From the NCBI RefSeq assembly GCF_049445795.1, contig NZ_JBMSDT010000013.1, positions 124,001 through 188,000 on the forward strand: DNA of 64,000 bases. The letters are read 5' to 3'. Positions 25,069-31,986 of this stretch are shown here, one piece after another. How positions within the stretch are numbered: position 1 is the first letter of the stretch; every line of letters begins with the position of its first letter. The translations under genes and the position numbers were made by a program. The notes beneath the pieces are model-generated. The model had not been told where the DNA came from. It ran no database searches and worked only from the letters and a program-made list of their open reading frames with translations. Source of the DNA: Larkinella sp049445795 (GTDB lineage: Bacteria; Bacteroidota; Bacteroidia; Cytophagales; Spirosomataceae).

Positions 25069-25695
25069 ATGCCTATCGTTAAGCCTAAGCGGTCGCGGCC
25101 CCACATGGACATGACGGCGATGTGCGATGTGGCCTTCCTCCTGCTGACGTTCTTTATTTTGACGGCGCAGATTCGGGTACAGGAGGCTGCTGAAATTAAC
25201 CCGCCGACCTCGATCTCTGCCATCAAGGTGCCCGATACCGATATCATGACCATCAGCCTGGATAAAGAGGGAAAGGTGTTCTTCGGTATCGATGGCCAAC
25301 CGAACCGGGTTGCCATGCTCGAAAATATCGGAGAAACCTATGGTATTTCATTCTCTGATCGGGAAAAGAAAGCGTTTTCGTTGTTACCTAACTTTGGTTT
25401 GCCGATTGGTCAGTTGAAATCCTATCTGTCTCTGAAGCCCGATCAACAGGCTCAGATCAAACAGCCCGGTATTCCGGTCGACTCCACGGCAAACCTGCAA
25501 ACCAACCAGTTGTCGCAGTGGGTTTTCAATGCCCGGAAGGCAAATAACAAACTGCGGATTGCTGTAAAAGGTGATAACCTGGCGAAGTTCCCGAACTTCA
25601 AGAATGTGTTGAGCTCGCTGCAATCGCAGAACATCAACAAATTCAACCTGATTACAGGTACCGAAGCGCCACCTGCCGGTTGGACCAACGATTAA
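25069..25695 (+). CDS. ExbD/TolR family protein (first of two)
   Basis: A 208-residue ExbD homologue. The cytoplasmic N terminus RSRPHMDMTAMCDVAFLLLT holds the conserved Asp at the start of the membrane helix (about 16-40). The periplasmic domain is longer than in enterobacterial ExbD (about 165 residues rather than 95) with an insertion around residues 90-150 rich in Lys and Gln. Second gene of the operon, 42 bases after ExbB. Two unequal ExbD proteins in tandem suggest a heteromeric periplasmic part. Confidence 0.92.
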   Translation: MPIVKPKRSRPHMDMTAMCDVAFLLLTFFILTAQIRVQEAAEINPPTSISAIKVPDTDIMTISLDKEGKVFFGIDGQPNRVAMLENIGETYGISFSDREKKAFSLLPNFGLPIGQLKSYLSLKPDQQAQIKQPGIPVDSTANLQTNQLSQWVFNARKANNKLRIAVKGDNLAKFPNFKNVLSSLQSQNINKFNLITGTEAPPAGWTND

Positions 25696-25745
25696 TTAAT
25701 TTTAACCACAAACTCACGCGATTCATCGCCTTAAATTCGTAAAAA

Positions 25746-26273
25746 ATGGCAGATATCGACACCGGTGGGGGTGGTGGTAAGCATAAAGGTGGGAAGGTCC
25801 GCAGTAAGAAAGCGTCTACCCGGGTCGATATGACCCCGATGGTGGACCTTGGCTTCCTTCTCATCACTTTCTTCATTCTTGCCTCCACCTTAAGCAAACC
25901 GTCTTCGATGACACTGAACGTGCCTGACAAGACCGAAAAAGTTGAAACGGAGCCCATCAAGGCTTCGAAGGTAATGACCATTTTTCTGGGAAAGGAAAAC
26001 CAGATTCACTACATCTTTGGAAAAGCCGCCAACGAAGATCCGGAGTTAAAGACGGTTCAGTATGGTCCGGAAATCCGGGATGCTTTGCAGGAAAACAAGC
26101 GCAAAATCGGGGAAAAGGATTTTGTAGTGGTCATTAAGCCAACCAAAGAATCCACCTACAAAAACCTGGTGGATATGCTGGATGAAATGGCCATCACCAA
26201 AACCAAACGGTATGCGTTGGTAGACCAGTTGACTCCAGACGAGGAGAAGCTTATTGCTGACAAAATGAAGTAA
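25746..26273 (+). CDS. ExbD/TolR family protein (second of two)
   Basis: A 175-residue ExbD homologue with a Gly/Lys-rich leader (DIDTGGGGGKHKGGKVRSKK), then ASTRVDMTPMVDLGFLLITF with the conserved membrane Asp and helix at about 30-55, and a periplasmic domain of about 115 residues. It differs clearly from the preceding ExbD, which lacks the glycine leader. Third gene of the operon; TonB follows 36 bases later. Confidence 0.92.
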   Translation: MADIDTGGGGGKHKGGKVRSKKASTRVDMTPMVDLGFLLITFFILASTLSKPSSMTLNVPDKTEKVETEPIKASKVMTIFLGKENQIHYIFGKAANEDPELKTVQYGPEIRDALQENKRKIGEKDFVVVIKPTKESTYKNLVDMLDEMAITKTKRYALVDQLTPDEEKLIADKMK

Positions 26274-26309
26274 TGAACGGCCAACAGCCAATTCAATGAA
26301 GTAATCGCC

Positions 26310-27137
26310 ATGGCAGAAGTAACGACTAATACGGGAACACTGGATGATATAGTGTTTGCCGATCGTAACAAGGCGTATGGTGCGTATGCATTACGGAAAA
26401 ACTATTCCAAGACGATCTACCGGTCGCTGATCATTGGATCAGCCCTGTTCCTCTTGGCAATGGCAACCCCGACAATCATTTCGGTTCTGAAGCCCGAAGA
26501 GCAGGAACAGGCGATGGTTGAAGTGGACCTGATGAAGTTACCACCTCCGCCGATTGATCCCAACGAACCTCCACCGCCACCACCACCGCCGGTTGAACTT
26601 CCGAAGGTGAACACGGTGAAGTTCCTTCCGCCGGAAGTAAAACCGGATGAGGAAGTACCCGAAGAAACTCCCCCGCCAACGGTGGAAGAACTGAAGGAAG
26701 CCGTTGCGGCTGAAAAAACGCAGGAAGGTGACCCCAACGCCGAAGAGGTAATTGTGGCTCCCGAAGAAACTGCCGGACCGACGAAAGTGGAAGCGGCTGT
26801 AGAAGCGGCTCCGAAAGAAGAACAAATTTTTACGGTAGTTGAACAAAACCCGGAATTCCCGGGCGGGATGGCTGCACTGGGTCAATTCCTAAGCAAGAAC
26901 ATTCGCTACCCGCCCGCTGCCTCACGGGCTAACGTCTCAGGCCGGGTATTCGTAAGCTTCGTTGTGAATACGGATGGTAGTATTCAAGATGTAACGGTAC
27001 TGAAAGGGCTCGGTTTCGGGACGGATGAAGAAGCCATGCGCGTTGTAAAAGCCATGCCGAAATGGCGCCCGGGTAAACAGTCGGGCCGTCCGGTACGGGT
27101 GAAGTACAACCTGCCGATCAACTTCCAATTGGAGTAA
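26310..27137 (+). CDS. energy transducer TonB
   Basis: A 275-residue TonB protein. A cytoplasmic segment LDDIVFADRNKAYGAYALRK (a typical start in Bacteroidota TonB) precedes one membrane helix at about 42-62. Then comes a long proline- and glutamate-rich periplasmic spacer (PPPPIDPNEPPPPPPPPVE, later PEETPPPTVEELKE), and the C-terminal TonB domain from about residue 180 (FPGGMAALGQFLSKNIRYPP, then GRVFVSFVVNTDGSIQDV and MPKWRPGKQSGRPV). It transmits proton-motive energy from ExbB/ExbD to outer-membrane TonB-dependent transporters. Fourth gene of the operon, immediately before a small membrane protein. Confidence 0.96.
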   Translation: MAEVTTNTGTLDDIVFADRNKAYGAYALRKNYSKTIYRSLIIGSALFLLAMATPTIISVLKPEEQEQAMVEVDLMKLPPPPIDPNEPPPPPPPPVELPKVNTVKFLPPEVKPDEEVPEETPPPTVEELKEAVAAEKTQEGDPNAEEVIVAPEETAGPTKVEAAVEAAPKEEQIFTVVEQNPEFPGGMAALGQFLSKNIRYPPAASRANVSGRVFVSFVVNTDGSIQDVTVLKGLGFGTDEEAMRVVKAMPKWRPGKQSGRPVRVKYNLPINFQLE

Positions 27138-27145
27138 GCGTACGA

Positions 27146-27352
27146 ATGAGACAAAAACCATCGGGTGATCTGATCAGCCTTTATCTGAACGTGCTGATGG
27201 GATTGTTATACATGGGAGGGGGCATCTATCTGATTGCCTCCTCTCAGTCTTTTGGACTGTTACCTAGGGGCACCTTTCGGTATTTATTAGCTGGCTTACT
27301 GCTGATTTACGGCGCTTTTCGGGCCTATCGGGGAGTACAACGATTGTTTTGA
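27146..27352 (+). CDS. small two-helix membrane protein (68 aa)
   Basis: A 68-residue protein with two hydrophobic helices (about 12-32 and 44-62) and a basic C terminus (RAYRGVQRLF). The spacing of 8 bases from TonB and the 3-base overlap region with the next gene place it firmly in the operon. I do not recognise a named family. It might be a membrane accessory of the energy-transducing complex, but this is only a guess from position. Confidence 0.8.
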   Translation: MRQKPSGDLISLYLNVLMGLLYMGGGIYLIASSQSFGLLPRGTFRYLLAGLLLIYGAFRAYRGVQRLF

Positions 27353-27354
27353 GT

Positions 27355-28287
27355 ATGAATACGCTGTTGAAAGTCTGGATGGGGTTCAGCTTGCTGAGCC
27401 TGGTGGCCTGTTCAAGTCCTCCGCCTGACAACCCGACCCACGGGCAAATTGGTGTTACGGCTGATGAATCGCTTGAGCCGATGGTCGAGTCAATTTATAA
27501 GGCATACGAGGGTGTTTATCCGAATGCAAAATTCAACGTCACCTTCAAACCGGAGGAGGAAGCGATTGCTACGATGCTGCGGGATAGTGCGCGGCTGGTT
27601 TTTTCAACCCGGGAACTGAGTGAGCGCGAAAAGGCGGTTTTTGCAAAGGAAAAAATCAAGTACAAATCCATTTTTATCGCAATTGACGGCATTGCGTTGA
27701 TTGTAGGGCGGCAGAATCCCGATAGCCTGATTACGATGCCGGAGCTGGATGCCATTTTTCAGGGGCAGATTACCCGCTGGGAGCAATTGAAGCGGGGAAC
27801 ACAAACCGGACCGATTGTTCTTGTTTTTGACAACAGCAATTCCAGCAACCTGAACTTCGTGTTGAATCAATTCAAGGTGAAAGATATTAGCCGGATTAAA
27901 ATTTTTACCGCGAAGTCAAACAAAGAGGTGATTGAATATGTTCGTAAGAATCCAACGGCTTTGGGATTTATCGGCGTAAACTGGATTAGCGATGGCGATT
28001 CCCCACTGGCTGCGGAGCTGTCGAAAAACCTGCGGGTTTTGGGTGTTTCAGAGAAAGCAAACCCGGCTTCGATCGAAGATTACTTTCAACCGTTTCAAAA
28101 GAACCTGGGTTTAAAGACTTATCCGCTCCGTCGGAACGTTTACGTAATTAGTCGTGAAGCCCATGCAGGTTTAGGGAGCGGTTTAATTAACTACATCATC
28201 CGGGACGTCGGAGGCTTGTTGATCGAAAAAAGTGGCCTTTGGCCCGCAAAACCGTATATTCGGGAGGTGTATTTAGAAAAACATTGA
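27355..28287 (+). CDS. PstS-like phosphate-binding lipoprotein
   Basis: A 310-residue periplasmic substrate-binding protein with the PstS-like fold. The ATG at 27355 gives a lipoprotein signal with lipobox LVAC (Cys about residue 19); the longer frame begins at a TTG 6 bases earlier. Recognisable segments are GVTADESLEPMVESIYKAYE, the STRELSEREKAVF loop, the segment INGIALIVGRQNPD (here IDGIALIVGRQNPD), FDNSNSSNLNFVLNQF, and GFIGVNWISD. It lacks the canonical phosphate-site pattern in full, so the ligand may differ. No pstCAB genes follow. Its position inside a TonB operon, before a TPR protein, is typical in Cytophagales but its purpose is not known. Confidence 0.85.
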   Translation: MNTLLKVWMGFSLLSLVACSSPPPDNPTHGQIGVTADESLEPMVESIYKAYEGVYPNAKFNVTFKPEEEAIATMLRDSARLVFSTRELSEREKAVFAKEKIKYKSIFIAIDGIALIVGRQNPDSLITMPELDAIFQGQITRWEQLKRGTQTGPIVLVFDNSNSSNLNFVLNQFKVKDISRIKIFTAKSNKEVIEYVRKNPTALGFIGVNWISDGDSPLAAELSKNLRVLGVSEKANPASIEDYFQPFQKNLGLKTYPLRRNVYVISREAHAGLGSGLINYIIRDVGGLLIEKSGLWPAKPYIREVYLEKH

Positions 28288-28384
28288 AAATATTTCTGCT
28301 TTTTAAGGCAACTTTGTAATTTCGCATTTTGTTTTTATTAGATAATAACCATTTTTTCACCCATTTCTCAACCTGAAACTTGGC

Positions 28385-30163
28385 ATGAATTTTCAAAAGA
28401 AAGCCCTGTTGACAGTGGTAGCCGCCGGTTTGTTCGGCTCATTGCAAGCGGTTGCCCAGGATGCACAATCGGGAGTGAAGGATCTGGAGGCCGGTCGTAT
28501 CACCAAGGCTATTCAAACCTTTCAGGGTTTGGCAACCAGCGCCCCTTCTGCCGAAAACTATTTCTATCTGGGCTTAGCCCAGTTGAAAGCCGGTAATCCG
28601 GATGCGGCCAAGCAAGCCTTTGACAAAGGGGTGGCGGCTGATCCGAAAAACCAGTTGAACAATGTTGGTTTGGCGGGCGTAGCACTTGCAAAAAAAGACG
28701 GCGCTACGGCGAAAAGCTTAATCGATGGCGCTCTGAAAGAAACCAAAAATAAAGACATCAATGTCTTACTGCGCGCCGGCGAAATGTACACCCTGTTCCG
28801 GAAACCCGAACAAGGGCTGAACGACCCGGCCGAAGCGCTTCGTATTCTGACCATTGCCGATGAGCGGGATAAGAAAAACGAGAATGCCGACATCGAAATG
28901 GCTCTCGGCGATGCGTATACGCTGAAAAACGACGGTGGTAACGCCGTAACCAAGTACGAGAACGCGCTGGCCATTCGTCCGAACGACGCGGAAGCAAAGT
29001 ATAAAATTGGGAACACGTTCCTGCGGGCGAAAAACTACCAGCAGGCACAGAAGTTTTACGAAGAAGCCATTGCGGCTGACCCGGAATTTGCCCCGACGTA
29101 CCAGGATTTGGCCGAAGCCTTTTTTGGTTCAAGAGCTTACAAGAATGCGGCCAAAAACATGGATCTTTACATAGAAAAAAGTCAGACGACGAACGTTGAT
29201 GATCTGTTGCGTTCTGCTCAGTTCACGTTCCTGGCGGAGGATTATGCAAAGGCCATTGAAAAACTGGACAAGCTGAAAGGAAAGAGTGACAATCCAATTC
29301 TTCTGCGCATGTATGGTTGGGCTTATTCTGGTTCAGGAAAGGTTGATGAATCGATTGATGCATTGACTCAGTTTATTCAAAAAGCCCCTGAAAAAGTTAT
29401 CGCCGATGATTATAAATATCTAGGGCGCGCTTACCTGCAGAAAGGAACACCGGAAGGAGACTCTTTAGGCGTAACTAACCTGGAGAAAGCTGCTCCGCTT
29501 GACTCAACGGAAAACCTGTATCGTGAAATCGGTAAGACCTTGTACGGGGCTAAAAAGTATGATCAGGCCATCGGTGCCTGGCAAAAGGCCATTGCTGTAG
29601 ACACGGCTAAAGCAACTACCAATGATTATTTCCAGTTGGGAATGTCAAATTACCTGCAAGCCAGCCGAATTGGTCGTGATAGCACACTGATGATGGGTGG
29701 TGATACTGCTGCGATTCGTCAGGCGAAGGAAAAATATTATGCCTCAGCAGATTCTGCTTTTCTAAAGGTAAATCAGATTACGCCGGAATGGTCGCCGGGC
29801 TATTATTTCCGTGCTTCGGCTAACTACTTCAGCGATACAAAAGGGGCTATGTCGACGGGCGAACCCGTTCCCCTGTACGAAAAGTACCTGGAGGTGGCTG
29901 ACAAAGAAATCGCAGCCGATGCAGCTAAGAAAGAAGCTAATAAGCGGTATATGATGACGGCCTATAAATTCCTCTCATCATACTACGCTAACAAGAATGA
30001 TGCGACTAAATCGCGCGAGTATCTGTCGAAAGCCGCTGAACTGGACCCGAACGACAAAGACGTTCAAAATGCGCTGAATCCGCAGCCTCAGCAACCGGCC
30101 GCGACCAAGCCTGCTGCTAAACCGGCTGCCCCGAAAAAAACGGCTGGAAAAGCAACCAAGTAA
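28385..30163 (+). CDS. exported tetratricopeptide-repeat protein
   Basis: A 592-residue protein with a signal peptide (MNFQKKALLTVVAAGLFGSL, cleavage near AVAQ) and many TPR units, for example AENYFYLGLAQLKAGNPDAA and then AEAKYKIGNTFLRAKNYQQA, AYSGSGKVDESIDALTQFIQ, KTLYGAKKYDQAIGAWQKAI. The C terminus is a low-complexity Pro/Ala/Lys tail (PQQPAATKPAAKPAAPKKTA). TPRs form a scaffold for protein contacts; here it would sit in the periplasm. It lies 97 bases after the PstS-like gene and ends at a clear terminator, so it closes the exb-tonB operon. The partner is unknown, but TonB-operon TPR proteins occur in related genomes. Confidence 0.9.
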   Translation: MNFQKKALLTVVAAGLFGSLQAVAQDAQSGVKDLEAGRITKAIQTFQGLATSAPSAENYFYLGLAQLKAGNPDAAKQAFDKGVAADPKNQLNNVGLAGVALAKKDGATAKSLIDGALKETKNKDINVLLRAGEMYTLFRKPEQGLNDPAEALRILTIADERDKKNENADIEMALGDAYTLKNDGGNAVTKYENALAIRPNDAEAKYKIGNTFLRAKNYQQAQKFYEEAIAADPEFAPTYQDLAEAFFGSRAYKNAAKNMDLYIEKSQTTNVDDLLRSAQFTFLAEDYAKAIEKLDKLKGKSDNPILLRMYGWAYSGSGKVDESIDALTQFIQKAPEKVIADDYKYLGRAYLQKGTPEGDSLGVTNLEKAAPLDSTENLYREIGKTLYGAKKYDQAIGAWQKAIAVDTAKATTNDYFQLGMSNYLQASRIGRDSTLMMGGDTAAIRQAKEKYYASADSAFLKVNQITPEWSPGYYFRASANYFSDTKGAMSTGEPVPLYEKYLEVADKEIAADAAKKEANKRYMMTAYKFLSSYYANKNDATKSREYLSKAAELDPNDKDVQNALNPQPQQPAATKPAAKPAAPKKTAGKATK

Positions 30164-30187
30164 CCAATAAGCAAGCTTTTTAGTAGA

Positions 30188-30217
30188 AAAGGACTCCTTT
30201 GAGGAGTCCTTTTTTTA
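30188..30217 (+). terminator. rho-independent terminator after the TPR gene
   Basis: AAGGACTCC (30189-30197) pairs with GGAGTCCTT (30202-30210) around TTTGA and is followed by a run of T. Ends the exb-tonB-TPR operon. Confidence 0.93.
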
Positions 30218-30279
30218 TTTGAATACCGCCTATTGATAAATACTTGCGGATGAAAATGCTAATTTCCTGACAAGAATTG

Positions 30280-30287
30280 TATTTTTG
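30280..30287 (+). promoter_or_regulatory. TAnnTTTG promoter element for adk
   Basis: TATTTTTG, a full match to TAnnTTTG, 32 bases before the adk ATG at 30319. It supports the shorter start over an in-frame TTG at 30277, which would lie inside the promoter. Confidence 0.6.
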
Positions 30288-30318
30288 TCCGCAAACCTGC
30301 GTTTATATTGCAATAAAT

Positions 30319-30891
30319 ATGCTCAATCTTGTACTATTTGGCCCGCCGGGTGCCGGGAAAGGCACACAAAGTGAAAAGTTAATTGCACATTACCGCTTAG
30401 TCCATCTGTCAACCGGCGATTTGCTTCGTTCGGAAATCCGCGAAGGAACCGAACTTGGTTTACGAGCTAAGATGCTGATGGATCAAGGAATACTGGTACC
30501 CGACGAGGTGGTCATTGGCATGATTGAGAATAAATTGAAGGAACATCAATCGGCGGCTGGCTTCATTTTTGACGGTTTTCCGAGAACTGTTCCGCAGGCC
30601 GAAGCCCTCGATCTGTTACTGGCCCAATACAACACGGCCATCACCGTCATGGTGGCGCTCGTGGTTGACGAAGAAGAACTGACCAAACGATTGTTGATCC
30701 GGGGGCAATCATCGGGTCGCCCTGATGATCAGAATGAAGAATTGATTCGGCGTCGGGTGCAGGAGTACAACAACAAAACCGCTCCTGTGGCAGGCTATTA
30801 CGAATCGCAGGACAAATACAAGGCAATCAATGGCATAGGTGAAATTGAAGAAATATTTAAATCCATCTGTGAGCAAATTGAAGCTGCCTAA
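30319..30891 (+). CDS. adk: adenylate kinase
   Basis: A 190-residue adenylate kinase, catalysing AMP + ATP to 2 ADP. P-loop GPPGAGKGTQ at residues 7-16, NMP-binding part HLSTGDLLRSEIREGT, the DGFPRTVPQAEAL signature at about 82-94, and a short LID (RGQSSGRPDDQNEELIRRRV), so it is the short-lid type without zinc Cys residues. The ATG at 30319 (MLNLVLFGPPGAGKGTQ) is the family start; the open frame reaches back to a TTG inside the promoter element. Followed after 45 bases by obgE; in many Bacteroidota these two genes are neighbours. Confidence 0.97.
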   Translation: MLNLVLFGPPGAGKGTQSEKLIAHYRLVHLSTGDLLRSEIREGTELGLRAKMLMDQGILVPDEVVIGMIENKLKEHQSAAGFIFDGFPRTVPQAEALDLLLAQYNTAITVMVALVVDEEELTKRLLIRGQSSGRPDDQNEELIRRRVQEYNNKTAPVAGYYESQDKYKAINGIGEIEEIFKSICEQIEAA

Positions 30892-30936
30892 GCACGTTCG
30901 GTAGAACAATCCCTGAAATGGGGTTCAAACAATAGC

Positions 30937-31944
30937 ATGGCTTCATCAAATTTTATAGATTACGTAAAAATAAATGTTCGTTCGGGTGCAGGTGGCGCTG
31001 GTTCTATGCACTTTCGGCGGGAAAAACACGTTGACAAGGGCGGTCCCGACGGTGGAGATGGCGGACGTGGAGGTCACATTATCCTGAAAGGAAGCTCGCA
31101 ATTATGGACATTGTTACACCTCAAATACCAGAAACATATTAAAGCAAAACCGGGGAAAGCCGGGGAGGGAGGACGTCGGACCGGTGCGGAGGGAGACGAT
31201 GTCATCATTGAAGTTCCGCTCGGTACCGTGGCCCGGCACGCAGAAACCGGTGAGCAACTGGCCGAAATTACGGAAGATGGTCAGCAGATCATTCTGCTCC
31301 ACGGCGGTCGGGGCGGTTTAGGCAACGACCACTTTAAATCGTCGACCCGGCAGACGCCGGATTATGCACAACCCGGTGAACCGGGCCAGGAAGCGTGGGT
31401 CATTCTGGAGTTGAAATTGCTGGCCGACGTTGGGCTGGTGGGGTTTCCGAATGCCGGAAAGTCGACCCTGCTATCCGTTGTCTCGGCGGCTAAGCCCGAA
31501 ATTGCCGACTACCCCTTTACAACCCTTGTCCCCCAGTTAGGGGTCGTTGCTTATCGGGATTATAAGTCATTCGTCATGGCTGATATTCCCGGCATAATTG
31601 AAGGAGCTTCGCAGGGAAAGGGCTTAGGACTTCGTTTTCTGCGGCATATCGAGCGTAATTCGATACTGTTGTTTGTAGTTCCCGCCACCAGTGAAGATTG
31701 TGGGGCGGAATATGAAACGCTGTTGAATGAGCTGCGGCTGTACAACCCGGAACTCCTTGACAAACAGTGCTTGCTGGCTATCTCCAAAATGGATTTAATT
31801 TCCGAAGAAGAAGATGCCCAGCTCCGGAAACGTTTACCGGCCCAGGTGCCGACCGTCTTTATTTCAGCCGTTCAGCAGCAGGGACTCACCGAGCTGAAAG
31901 ACTTACTATGGCAGGCGTTGACAAAACCTGAAGACGACGTATAA
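30937..31944 (+). CDS. obgE: Obg GTPase (GTPase CgtA)
   Basis: A 335-residue Obg-family GTPase with roles in 50S ribosome maturation and stress response. The glycine-rich Obg fold (about residues 1-158) contains the hallmark GGAGSMHFRREKHVDKGGPD and GGDGGRGGHI. The G domain begins at about 159: GFPNAGKSTL (P-loop), FTTLVPQLGV (switch I), DIPGIIEGASQGKGLG (switch II), SKMD (G4) and ISAVQQQG (G5). There is no OCT domain, which is common in this phylum. Probably co-transcribed with adk. Confidence 0.97.
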   Translation: MASSNFIDYVKINVRSGAGGAGSMHFRREKHVDKGGPDGGDGGRGGHIILKGSSQLWTLLHLKYQKHIKAKPGKAGEGGRRTGAEGDDVIIEVPLGTVARHAETGEQLAEITEDGQQIILLHGGRGGLGNDHFKSSTRQTPDYAQPGEPGQEAWVILELKLLADVGLVGFPNAGKSTLLSVVSAAKPEIADYPFTTLVPQLGVVAYRDYKSFVMADIPGIIEGASQGKGLGLRFLRHIERNSILLFVVPATSEDCGAEYETLLNELRLYNPELLDKQCLLAISKMDLISEEEDAQLRKRLPAQVPTVFISAVQQQGLTELKDLLWQALTKPEDDV

Positions 31945-31986
31945 CCAATCCACAAGCGACCATGGGAGAAAATGGGACGCTCAACT

